A stretch of DNA of 64,000 nucleotides from Sphagnum magellanicum (taxonomy: Eukaryota; Streptophyta; Sphagnopsida; Sphagnales; Sphagnaceae), in assembly GCA_021904315.1 (NCBI GenBank), contig CM038910.1, positions 24,810,256-24,874,255 of the forward strand, read 5' to 3'. Below, piece after piece: positions 1 to 10,940 of this stretch. A program made the translations under genes and the position numbers. The notes beneath the pieces were generated by a model. It was not told the DNA's origin. It searched no databases and saw only the letters and a program-made list of their open reading frames with translations. Numbering within the stretch: position 1 is the stretch's first letter; each line of letters begins with the position of its first letter.

Positions 1-609
1 TGCTATAGGCATTATTCTACACCCATCCTCTTCCAGGTTGTTGTTAGCTTTACTATTATAGGTAGAAGAGTGAAAGTTTGCTCATTTGTAGAATCCATTT
101 GCCATCGTATCCCAAATTTTTCATCATCAAATGCTCTCCAATTTATTAACCGGGACTTTATTCCAGAGTTCTCCACCCTCAATATCCGATTTTTAGCTCG
201 AAATAAATCTTCCACTCTTGGAATGAAAAATCTAATGAAATGATTTGGAGATTCCGAAGAGAAAGAAATCTAAACATCACCTAATCGCGACACTTGTCTT
301 TGCCTTTCCGATTTGTGTGTTGATACCCTATGAAAGGTAGGAGGTAAAATGATATTGCATTTGGAATCTTGCGCCTGAAACCCATCCTCTTGCTCCATCT
401 TGCATTAGTTCCACAACAATGTCTCCAGCTTGTGCTTCATTAGGATTCACTCCTATAATGGCAATAATACCAAATCCGAATTGACACAAAATTAATGCTC
501 TTATTTGTGGTGTTCCTTGAGTTCTGGGAAAATCAAACCTAACAGTGATATGTTCTCATTGAATTTCCTAAGTCTTTGCAACAAATTGTTCTTCACTGGA
601 AATAGACAT
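1..609 (-). pseudogene. Decayed gag-like region of an LTR retroelement, cut by the window edge
   Basis: Read on the minus strand, an ATG at 607-609 opens a frame that carries long protein-like stretches, for example a segment with FDFPRTQGTPQIRALILCQF and a later GARGWVSGARFQ. It is broken by in-frame stops (TAG and TGA after about 14 and 18 codons, more beyond codon 100). The ATG lies 75 bases downstream of a primer-binding site for initiator tRNA-Met at 684-694, which is where a retroelement gag gene should begin. I do not recognise the gag family and see no zinc knuckle before the edge. The rest of the element would lie to the left of the window. That it is gag is inferred from position, not homology. 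Confidence 0.45.
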
Positions 610-683
610 CTTATCTTCTAGGACATTTCATCTTCTAAGTACCTTAATAATCACATTTGTATTAACCTTCTAGGATCAACCAA

Positions 684-694
684 CTCTGATACCA
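684..694 (-). other. Primer-binding site for initiator tRNA-Met
   Basis: The minus strand reads TGGTATCAGAG here, the standard plant retroelement sequence complementary to the 3' end of initiator tRNA-Met. The same word marks the primer site of the complete Copia element at 19,244-19,254. The matching LTR should lie just to the right (from about 695), but I could not fix its outer end. The sequence between about 695 and 1,750 has the AT-rich, signal-poor look of an LTR and leader but shows no clear TG...CA boundary. Confidence 0.6.
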
Positions 695-1749
695 AAAGAA
701 AGGGGAGATGCTTTCTACGTGTGTAAACCTCTAATGTTGGACATACAGACTCAATGTGAATTGTTGAAGTCTTATTGAGATAGAAAGATTGTTACAAGTA
801 TTATTTCTTCATCTAGATCCTTACAAACACCAAACTTTATTATCTTATTTCTATGGACCATAAGGGATTAGATTCTCTCTTGATTTCCTTTCAAGGAGTC
901 ATTTGGTTTTTTAATGAGAGTGGTAATTCATACCCCAACAACATAAATCCCACATATATTAACTTGATTTCATATGGTTCCTCTCAGAAATTGGATAAAA
1001 ATTCAGGATAGAAGTGGTGTGTGTGATCTATTACACTTTCTAGTATCCCCTTATTCCCAAAATCCCCAGAGCTCCCACTATCTAGCAAGTACTATTTCCT
1101 TATAATGAACACATTGCACATTCAGCTTAAGACCCCCAAGCTATCAAAGATGGTGCTGCCACAACAACCACTCTAGAAATCCTTGACACACTCATCATCT
1201 CCCTTGTGTTGGTCGCTAGAAAGAACATGCTAGACCTCCAAATCTCTTCTTGACATTCTTGGCACATCAGAAGCTCAAGCGTCAAAATTTTATGAGAGCC
1301 AAAAGTCTCAATCAACTTCTGCCCCTAATTGATTACAATCCAAAATCCAAAATCCACTCCACATTTTCTAGTTATCATGAAAATCTAGAAACTTAGCTTC
1401 ATTTCTTTGCCAAAAAAATTTGCCTTCTTCCTTCAGCCAGCCTCATATATATATTTCTTCTCCATGTCCTTTTTCTCCCCTGAAATCTCCTCACCAATCC
1501 CCTCGCAAAGCCGTGATTCACACAACCCATAATGAATCTCCATTGATCAGTTAGGATCATGTTCCATCACTGAAACCAGCTCACCAAGATCCTTCCACAA
1601 TAACCTGCAAAAAATAACAAAACAAACCAAAAACAGAAAAACAAGAAAATAATTTCTTCAGTGCCCCTGAAACACCACACCTCCAGCAGTTCAACCATAG
1701 AGTTGAATTAGGGTTTTTTGCTTTCATCCACAAAAAACATTTGACACTA

Positions 1750-4700
1750 TTTTTAGGTCACAACCCATTTTGTAAAAGTAGGTTCTATATATAGAGATAG
1801 AACCATCTATGAAGGAAGGTAGTTTTTTTTTTGGGTCGCACAAGAAGATTTCCCAAACCATTGTTGAACCTTTTGCTGACCTCTTGGTACCATTGAAAAG
1901 CCCTTGATGAGAAGGGGTGTATCAAGTTGGTTTCATAATGTTTCAACTATGGTAGAGAAGTTATTGAATATTGAACAAAATTTTCACTAAAAATGTCATT
2001 TGAATCTAAATTATTACAGGGGAACATGGGTGCAAGCTTTATATTGTTGGAAAGCCCTTAGTCATGAGTAGGATTTAAAGAAAATTGAGTTTTTTAGACC
2101 TAGGGTGCAAGTGACATTGTAACCTAATAACAATATTATTATTTTTTATGTGAGCTTGCAGGATGAGCTTTTGATCTAAGTGACTACTTACCCAGCTTGA
2201 AATTTTCTGATCCTTGTAAGTCATGTGCATTTAAAAACAAGGACAACCATCAGACAGAAGAAGCACCTGATCAGAACAACAGCAGCATGCAACAACAGCA
2301 GCAGCAAAATAAAATAAGCGGCTCCTGCAAACAGACCACAATGGATTTATGTGGCAGGCTGCTGCTGATAGCACGATCCCCCAATTGAAGGACACAAGCA
2401 AGCTAGCTAGCTGTGTATGGAGCTCGTGATCAGTCGTTAACTGTCACAACCTGGTAGTGGGAAGACGTTAAATCAGCCAAGGGTCCTAAATGCAGGAAGT
2501 ACTGCTGCATTTCTTTTTTCCCTTGCCCTGCCCATTTGCCCATTAAGATGTACGTATCTGGAGAAGCCCTTGCTGCCCAGCCACATTTATGCCCAAAACG
2601 TGCATAATCATGGTCACAATCAAGGTGTTTTTTTTTGTGACTTGTACACATGAGTTCTTTTGGAAAAAGTTCTTGGAAGTCAGTCGATCGTTTAGTTGGA
2701 ATTGCCACATTTAGATCATAGGTTCGTTTGCATGTTGCCCTTATCTATACATATATATATATATACATACATATTTATATTCTCAAAAAAATTCTACTTT
2801 TTCTCTCTGGCGTGTAGCTGTCTTCTTGTGGATGATCAGCAATCCACCTACTTCACAAAATTGGGAAAACCAAAAAAAAAAAACCCTGGGCACAATGTGT
2901 GTGGTCATCACAAATCGCGCTAATGGCAGACAGTGAAAACAGAAATGCAACAGACGTAGTTCTGTACTATTGTGTTGCTTGCATTAATTAGGACCCTTGG
3001 CTGATCTAGCCTCTTCCCTGGTGGTGCTGGCTGATGTTAGCAGCTGCTGCAGCAAACGCAGAAACAACTAGTTATTGGGATTAACGTTCTCAGAGGGTTG
3101 GTCGCTAGCATCAGTAAATAGGTCATGATTTCTCATTACTCTGGAGTATAACATCGGAAGAAATGTAAGAAACTGGACTTTCCTTTGAGGACGAGGATGA
3201 GCTGAGCATACCTAGTATGTACAAGTTGTAGTACTTGGCAAAAGAAACCTATAAAAGAATGTGCAACAGAACACTAAAGTTATATAACCCAAGTTCCAAT
3301 TTGACTTACAATTTTTCTTCCCTGCTGAAGCCACTTTCCTTTCTCATGCCATGGCATTTTCCTGGAGCACTGACACCTGCAAAGTTCATAGGGGGTGGTG
3401 TTTAGCATCCTGCCATTCTTCCTGTCTTTTACTGGGGTTTAGCATCCAGCCAACTTTCCAGTCTTGACTGGGGTTTCTCTTTTGAGTAGGTTAGGGTAAG
3501 TAATCTTCTCCTCTTGGGGCAACCCCATAGTATTGTGTGTTTTGCACTTTTGGGTGTTGTCTTTTGTTTGGACTTAGTTCCTCTTTTTTCTCCTGTTGTT
3601 CCCTTGCCCAGTGTTTTTCCTTTATTTATTTAATCTTAGCTCGTTTTGGAGGATCTTATCTTCTCTGAGGGCATGAAAATGATGACTCCTTGATGCAGCC
3701 TGACACATTCAAATTATGTCAGTTTTTATGTGTAACCTAAAGCTCCAGGCTGCACGTATTTAGCTACTGGTTTTTTGGGGGGTGACCAACCTTGACCCTT
3801 GACAGTGTGGTATTGTTTGTGTGTGTGTGTGTGGTTTTTTTTTCGGGTTTTAAAACAGAGTGGGCAAGTATTAGAAATTGCATCACCTCGGGCATCATCC
3901 TGGGTATCAAAGTTGAGAACCGTGGCTGTAAGAAATCAAATGCATGCTTTTGATTTACAATCGTGGTGGTTATCGCAATTTTTTTAAAAACCTGGTAATT
4001 ATATACAACCACTGTTCTCAACTTTTTAAAAAGCCAAACAACTGCTTAGAAAACTGCCAGGTGTATGCCAATTCCTTCTTTCATGAGACCCAGTAGTTCT
4101 TCAAAGTTTTTGAAATAGCCAGAACCAGCAACGGTTCTTTGAATCTGATTTTTTCAAATACCTGAACCAATCAGTTCTTTGATTCTGAAAATATTCAAAT
4201 ACCCAGAACTGATAGGTATTACAAAAATCAAAGACCCACCCCCACACTGGTTCGAACCCTGGTTGGGTCTTTAGCTCCAAGGTGGTGGTGGGGGCCATGC
4301 ATGGCCGAACATACGAGGTCTAGATCCGGGGCCTTGCATGTTGGGAATGTGCCCCACTTGTAAAGCATCAGGTGACCCTTATGGTAAGCCTAAATCTAGG
4401 TGAATTGTCATGTGTGATAGGAGTGGGAGACGTCTTACACCTACTGTATAGGAGTAGGAGGGACCTTACATTTACACTTATGGGTGGAAGGTCCCTGCAC
4501 TCTTAAATAGTAGGCAAAAGATACCTCATTTCTGAGAGAGATATTCACAGAAATAAGGTGCCCTCCACATACACTAAGAATTTGCTTTTAGTGCTTTAAG
4601 TTTGGAGGAAGAGAAGGTCACATATTCATGGGTTGTGTTATTTGAGGCCTGGAGATACTTCACAGATTTGTATAGCACCTGCAACTCAGAGAGAAAATAG

Positions 4701-5238
4701 GCCAGGTTTTTATGGACGCCAAATGATTTCCCGGTGGTCTACTTGTATAGGTGCACAGATTTACTACACCCCACTTAGTGGAGTCCACCAATATTGAGAC
4801 TTTCCCTGTACCTAAGGTTGGGAAGGAATAGGGAGTGCTCTTAGCGAAAAATAGGATGTCCATGTGATCCATCCCTATTGATCCTTTGGAGTGTGTATTA
4901 TTTAATACACTAAGACAATCTCCAGTTGTGCTCACTATGTGACCATGCAAAAATATTTCTCACATCCAAGTTTAGCTAATTGTTTTTTTAGCAACTCCAC
5001 CCCTAAAACTACTATTGGGACTGACTACACATAGGTGAGAGACTACTGATAGCTAAGCACCTGGATTAATGAGAAACAAGGATCAGCAGTCAGATCGTAT
5101 TTATTACACTCTTCTCTTACAGGTGTTATGGCTTCCTGTGCCTTTTAGTAGCCTCAGCACAGTGTGCAGCACTGCTAAGCCAAAACCATTTTGCTGAGCA
5201 AAGCGGCACGATTTGACTTTTCTTCATTGAGTTTTAAC
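1750..5238. other. Non-coding, repeat-derived sequence
   Basis: No gene is visible. The short ORFs here (for example minus strand 2,430-2,708 and 4,660-4,950) have no recognisable domain and no splice-consistent partners. There is an imperfect two-copy repeat of about 40 bases near 3,400-3,470 (words GTTTAGCATCC and TTGACTGG), a (TA)n/(CATA)n run near 2,750-2,775, and a GT run at 3,820-3,832. A GGTTCGAACCC word at about 4,251 resembles a Pol III B box but lacks a partner A box. Confidence 0.6.
3907..4025. repeat. Small foldback (MITE-like) hairpin
   Basis: The word AGTTGAGAACCGTGGCTGTA near 3,909 is repeated inverted at about 4,002-4,023 (AGTTGAGAACAGTGGTTGTA on the minus strand). Inside is a second near-palindrome centred on GCATGC at about 3,943. 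The whole could fold into one stem of about 120 bases. There is no coding capacity. It is probably the remnant of a miniature inverted-repeat element; no target-site duplication was identified. Confidence 0.5.
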
Positions 5239-5329
5239 TTGCAGGGCAACGTACTGAGCACTAGTGGAGTTGCTCTATGAGCATGCCTACAGATGTAACT
5301 CCACCAGGGCTCAGCATGTTGCCCTGCAA
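5239..5329. repeat. Hairpin with arms of about 35 bases (hAT-like MITE end or small-RNA stem)
   Basis: The left arm at 5,239-5,275 begins TTGCAGGGCAAC and runs to GGAGTTGCTC. The right arm at 5,295-5,329 is its inverted copy with a few mismatches. A related sequence starts again at 5,614 (TGCAGGGACAC...AGCACTGGTGG). CAGGG is a common start for hAT inverted repeats, so this is most likely a short non-autonomous hAT derivative. A microRNA-type precursor is an alternative. Confidence 0.5.
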
Positions 5330-5613
5330 AATAAATTAAGATGAAGACTAACCCTGTTTCACTCAGGAAAATGGTTTTGCTCGTGAAAATGTGGACAGTT
5401 TTCTAAGGCTGGTACGCCAAAGCTGTGCACCGGCTAGGGAAGATTGTAATAAATGTGATATGACTGCTCTTTCCTGTTTTTGATTGGCAATTCATAATGA
5501 TTGGTCCAGGTGACTTGCTATGAGTCGTTTACGTTTATTTACAGTCCCAGTTTCAGTTTCATTGCTGGGATTGCAAAAAAGTAAATAACTAAACTTTAAT
5601 GCGAGAAATATTT

Positions 5614-5670
5614 TGCAGGGACACATAATTAGCACTGGTGGGGATGATTGCTCTAAGAGTATATCCAACA
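5614..5670. repeat. Second copy of the CAGGG-type (hAT-like) terminus
   Basis: TGCAGGGACACATAATTAGC followed by ACTGGTGG repeats the left arm of the hairpin at 5,239. It is followed by GCTCTAAGAGTATATCCAAC, a phrase typical of plant MITE ends. It lies only about 100 bases outside the left terminus of the 28-kb inverted-repeat structure. Confidence 0.4.
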
Positions 5671-6339
5671 ACAGCAGTACATTTACGGTACTATTTGGAT
5701 GAAAATTTACAGAAAAACATTGTGAATCTACTTTGGGCTGGTAAATGTGCACACTTTCACAGGGCACCTGTATGGAATACCAGCGCTTATTATGTCATGT
5801 TGTACTTTCTCCCTTTACTCTTTTGTCAACTTCCCATTTACTGTTTCCAAGTTAAAATCCTCATAATGGTAAGTTTGCTTGGTGCACACTGCTAAAGTGC
5901 TACAATGCCTACTGCACTTTGGTAGGTGGCCAATTCAAACATTGACAAATTGTCAAATTCTCAATTGCACCTTGCCAAATTTCCAGCTTCACATTGTCAA
6001 ATCACCACTTTCACACCTCTACTTTTACATTGCAAAGTTGACAAGTTTACATTATTTTACGGGCTGCCCAAAATTTTCGGATTGCCCCCCAAAAAATCCA
6101 TTGATTGCGCAATTTTTTCTTTAAGTTTTTTTTGCCCAAACTTTGTTTTTTTGGGCTGTTTTCTTTTGGGGTGGGTGGGGGGCTCGCATTAGTGGCCTAC
6201 CCTCCTACCTCCTAGCCTACATACTCACTAACTTACATATTCACCTACTTAGGCTACTTGTCCACCTACCCCTATTTATATAGGTGTAGACCCCTATCCT
6301 GACCTACCAACAATTTAGGATACCAACTCATGACCAAGT

Positions 6340-8150
6340 TTGCAAGTATGCAAGTTTACAAGTTTGCAAATTTACAAAATTAAAAACTCTAGAAATAACA
6401 AATTAATAATTACAAATTTACAATTTGACAGATTGCAAGTGCACTTTTGCAAGTTCACAAGTTTGCAAGTGCTGAATTACCAAATTACAAGACATAAAAT
6501 TACAAAGTTACAAATTGAAAAATTGCAAGATAATAAATTGCATGTGCTCATTTGTAAATCTCAAACTTATAAAATTATAAAATTTTCAATTTACAACATT
6601 AAAAAATATTAAAATTGCAAGTACATGTTTGCGAATATGAAAAATTACAAAATTATCAAAATTAGAAATTTACAATTTGACAAATTGCAAGTGCACATTC
6701 TCAAGTTCACAAGTTTGCAAATTACAAAATTCAAGATTATAAATTGCATGTGCTCATTTGTAAATTTCAAATTTACAAAATTACCTCTCAGTTTACAAAA
6801 TAAAAAATATTAAAATTGCAAGTACATGTTTGTAATTATGTAAAATTACCAAATTATAAAGTTAAAAAGGTTACAAATTGCAAGTGCACTTTTGCATATT
6901 TACAAGTTTGCACATGCTAGATTTTCATGTTTGCATGTACTAGGAAAATTACAAAATTATAAACATATAAATTTCCAATTTGCAAGAATTGCAAGTTACA
7001 AATTACAAAATTACAATTTAGGCTATTGACCCATGACCAAGTTTGCAAGTTTGCAAAATCAAAACATTTACAAATTACAAATTAATAATTACAAATTTAC
7101 AATTTGACAAATGTACACATGCAATTTATAAACTTCCAATTTGTCAAATTGTAAAGCTTCTCAATTTAAAATAATAATAATAACTAAAATTGCAAGTACA
7201 TGTTCGCAAATATGCAAAATTACAAATTGCAAGTGCATTTTTGCATATTTACAAGTTTGCACATGCTAAATTTGCATGTTTTCATACTTGCTACTAACCC
7301 ATAACCAAGTTAGCAAGTTTACACATTTGCAACTGTAAAAGTTTCCAAGTTTGCAAAATTAAAAAATTTACAATTTACAAGTTAATAATTACAATTTTAC
7401 AATTTCACAAATTGCAAGTGCATGTTTGCAAGTTTGCAAAATTAAGAAAATTACAAATTAAAAAATGTAAAATTACAAAGTTATAAATTAAAAAATTGCA
7501 AGTACATGTTTGCAAATATGCAAAATAACCAAATTACCAAAATTACAAATCTTGCAAGTGCATGTTTGCATATTTACAAGTAAATGCTCATTATCAATTT
7601 GCATGTTTTCAGACTTGCGTGTACTACAAAATTGTAAAATTATAAACATATAAATTTTTAGGAATTGCAAGTTAAAATTTTAAATATTACAAATGAAAAA
7701 TGAAAAATTGCAACCTACAGTTTACAATGTTTCCAGGTTTATAAGTAAATAAAACATATGTAGGTATTGCACAAAATTACAAATGCAAATTTACAAGTTT
7801 GCAAGTTTGTGAGTTTAAAAAAAAAAAATCACAAATCACAAATCATACATTACAAAGTTACAAATTTACACATTACAATATTACTTTTTTTATTTTAAAA
7901 TTTTAAAATTCTAGAAATTTACAACATGAAAATATTACAAATTACAAAGTTAAAATTTGCAAATGCACATTTGTAAATTTTCAAATTTTTGAAATGTGAA
8001 AATCTACATACAAATAATTTTGTAATTTGGTAATTTGTGCACATTAGAAATTAAAAATTTCAAATTGCAAAATGACAACTTCGCAACTTTGCAAATTCAT
8101 AGATTTCCAAGTTACAAATCAACAATCATAAACTTTCAAATGCATAATTT
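6340..8150 (+). repeat. Subterminal array of degenerate CAA/TTG words, left arm
   Basis: About 1.8 kb is built almost entirely from short words such as AAATTACAA, TTTGCAAGT, ACAAATTGCAAG and GCAAGTGCA, repeated at irregular 8-20 base spacing. It is not a simple tandem satellite, since the order of words keeps changing. The complementary array in the right arm uses the same words. Subterminal arrays of short motifs bind transposase in several plant element families (for example En/Spm), so a binding role is possible but only inferred. Confidence 0.7.
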
Positions 8151-8289
8151 GCACAAACTAAAAAATCAATGGGCATTTTATGGATCCCATGCATTAACTA
8201 CAATTTAAACCACAAAAGACCAATGCATATTTACAGTGCCATGTTTGGGTATTGCAACCTATAACCTAAAACCAATCCTTATTTCGTAG

Positions 8290-8515
8290 ACCTTTATGTG
8301 GGTATTGCATAATTTGGTAAATGTTCCTCAAAGATTGACTAGTTCAAGACCCAATCCCAAAATGCAATACTTGAATATGAAAATGATATATCAAGTGCAA
8401 GAAACATGTAAGTCAATATTTGATTATTGACCTAAATGTAGGTATTGCATTTTTTTCATAAAAAATTCGACCTTTTGTAGACCTACATGTAGGTATTGCA
8501 TAATTTGGTATAGAC
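8290..8515 (+). repeat. 191-bp tandem repeat, left inner edge
   Basis: The phrase TAGACCT...ATGTGGGTATTGCATAATTTGGTA recurs at 191-base spacing (TATTGC at 8,303 and 8,494). Both copies match counterparts in the right arm, at 31,635 and 31,445. The homology between the arms ends within this repeat. Confidence 0.7.
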
Positions 8516-9073
8516 AATGACAAAGCATTATTGATTGACATCCAAAATTAGTATCACCTCTAGCACAATTATGTCCAATTTTTTTTTATGCATTGGATGA
8601 AACTATATTGTCCTTAATTTTTGAAAGCATTATACACACAAACATCCCAAAACCTCATTGTGTTATCTTCATTATATGCCATGGCTTGTGGCCATTGCCA
8701 TTTGTAACAATTGACAAGCAATGACTCTATCATTGTTTTGTTCATTTATGATTACGAATTCCAAATGGGCACACAATCTTATGGCAGCAGTATGCAAACA
8801 TTCCATAGTTAGTGCCAAGCAAAGATTGAACAACCTTTGCAAATTTCCACATATTGCTTCTGCACCCATTTTGTATGTATGGTCGCGCACATTTGCCAAA
8901 CCTTACATGAGAAAAGTTTTTAGTCAATTGAACAAATTATATATATATATGTACGTATGTATATATATGTATACATGACCATATTTTGCTTTCCTTCTAG
9001 AATATAAGCAACAAAAAGCCATTTCTCATATGGTTTTTCAAGGAATTTTTTTTATGAACTTAAACACACTTTG
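8516..9073. other. Unique interior sequence of the giant element, no gene seen
   Basis: This has no inverted counterpart next to the right arm. The overlapping short ORFs at 8,672-8,978 on both strands show no recognisable domain. A (TA)/(TGTA) run lies near 8,938-8,976. Confidence 0.5.
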
Positions 9074-10725
9074 TTGCAACCCCACTTTGAGGGAGTTGTG
9101 AGGTCACCACTCACACTCCCGAAAATGGGACTTGGGAGTCCTTGACGCACTCCCAAGTCCTGGGTTGAACCCACTTGAGGGTCCAACTATGTTGAGTTGC
9201 GGAAAGTTGGGACTTGAGGGGCGCTCCCGACTTCCAGCACTAAAGAAGGGTAGAGGGGCGTGCTAGAAGTCCCGGGATTAGACTAGGAAGATGGACTAGA
9301 AGATCAAGCTTGAATCTGCATCCAAAACCAACCACAAGAGGGTTAGTTAGCATTCGGGAACACCCTTGGGTGTTGGGACAAGCCACGGGCAACTTGGACT
9401 ACTTGACTCACCACGGCCCGGACTCGGGGGAAGCCACCACCCTCCCCCATATAGTATTCTCTGCGTCTCACAGCAAAGGCTACATCCGAATGGCTCTTTT
9501 TCCTGGGACTCCCAAGTTGTAGTCCCGAAACTGTCCCGGGTTGGAGTCCCGGGACTTTGGACGGCCATAGCTCCTCGCCCCAAATTCGGATCGGGACGAG
9601 GTCTGAGCCAAAGTTGTAGCTCTTGTTGAGAGCTTTTCAATGCCGTGTTGCACTCCTTGAAGCGACGTCGAAAAGAGGTCGATTCCCGACTTTTAGTGGT
9701 CGGGAGTCAAACTGGTAATTTGACTCCCGACCTTTCTTTTGCCCATAACTTGGGCTGCAGATGTCCAAATGGGCAATGTGAGGCCAGTTTGGACATCTAC
9801 GTTTCAAGATCTTTCCATTGATATAAAGAACTCATCAAGGCAAGGAAATTTGACCCCTCAAATCGTCTTTTGAGTTTTCGGGAGTCCCGGAGGACTCCAT
9901 TTTCCCACTTTTGGGAGTGTGAGTTGCATTTTCACACTTAGCCCCAAAGTGGGGTTGCAATAGTCTTCCAGGACTCCCGAAAAATCAGAGCATGATTGCA
10001 GGGGTCAAAACACCTCGCAGTGAAGCGTTCTTTATACTGTTGGAAAGGTTTTGAAGTGTAAATGTCCAAAATGGCTTTGCATGAGCCATTTGGACATCTG
10101 TAACACAAGGTATGGTCGAAAGAAAGGCCGGGAGTCAGACTGGTAGTTTGACTCCCGACCACTAAAAGTCAGGAATCAACCCGATTTCGATGCGTGCAGG
10201 TGAAATGCGACACACCATTGGAAAGCTTTCAAGGAGAACTACAACTTTGGTTTAAACCTCGTTCCGATCTGAGTTTGGGGCGAGAAGTTATGAGCACCCA
10301 AAGTCCCGGGAATTCAAACCGGGACAGTTTCGAGATTCCACTTTGGGAGTCCCAGGAAAAAGAGCCATTTGGATGCAAGTGCGGCGAAAAGCTGCAGATA
10401 ATACTATATGGGGAAAGGTGGTGGCTTCCCCCGAGTCCGGGCCATGGTGAGTCAAGTGAGTCCAAGGTAGCCCGTGGTTTGTCCCAACACCAAAAAGGTG
10501 CAGAATGAATTCTAACCAACTTGTTGGTTGGGTTTGGATGCATGACCATATAATTAAGTAAGCTTGTCCCTCTTCCTAGTCTATCCCGGAGCTTTCAGCA
10601 CACCCCTCTCACCCCCTTTAGTGCTGGAAGTTGGGAGGGTGCCCCGAGTCCCAGAAATTCCGCAATTTGAATGACCTAGCCCCAATTTGGAGCTAACTTG
10701 GGACTTGGGAGCGCGTCACACTTGG
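9074..10725. mobile_element. Foldback (palindromic) element of about 1.65 kb
   Basis: The left arm (about 9,145-9,893) and right arm (about 9,960-10,725) are inverted copies of one sequence of about 750 bases, diverged but continuous, around a central spacer of about 65 bases. The sequence is visibly GC-richer than its surroundings and packed with GGGACTCCC/GGGAGTCCC words, themselves inverted. A 16-base perfect inverted repeat, TTGCAACCCCACTTTG, stands at 9,074-9,089 and 9,945-9,960, so the left half may be one complete element of 887 bp. Similar peptides can be read from both arms (minus 9,347-9,640; plus 10,194-10,508; shared WWLPPSPG), but I attribute this to the shared DNA. It is nested inside the giant element. 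Confidence 0.7.
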
Positions 10726-10940
10726 TCCAAATCTATTTCCTTTTATTAGTTGCATCTTGTGTGGTACCATCCATTTCACTCACTAATTTGTCATTTGCAC
10801 CATCATCCACAACAATTTTGTTTGGTATGCTAGGGGAAGGAATCAACTTACCCAAGAAATAACAATGTAAAATCAACAAAAATGAACATTGAAACAATAT
10901 ACTCATGAACCTTTTCATGATTTGTTGCCAATATTATGAG

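Larger units (their letters stand above)
5769..8515 (+). repeat. Left terminal inverted repeat of the giant element
   Basis: In order: terminal block 5,769-6,190, including a stretch of about 75 bases near 5,888-5,960 that is identical to the right arm; a CCTACC-rich block at 6,190-6,320; a long array of degenerate short words (6,340-8,150); and about 1.3 copies of a 191-bp tandem repeat (TATTGC anchors at 8,303 and 8,494). Homology to the right arm fades at about 8,515. The ORFs within it are low-complexity artefacts. Confidence 0.75.

Noticed and set aside
4250-4265. GGTTCGAACCC, a tRNA T-arm/B-box-like word
   Set aside because: No A box at the right distance on either strand and no cloverleaf stems; not called as a tRNA or SINE.
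6340-6813. Plus-strand ORFs of 90 and 62 codons with repeating LQVCKFTSLQ-like peptides
   Set aside because: Direct translation of the short-word DNA array; the reading frame is not conserved between the arms.
6340-8150. CRISPR-like or satellite array
   Set aside because: No fixed repeat-spacer period and a eukaryotic context; word order is irregular.
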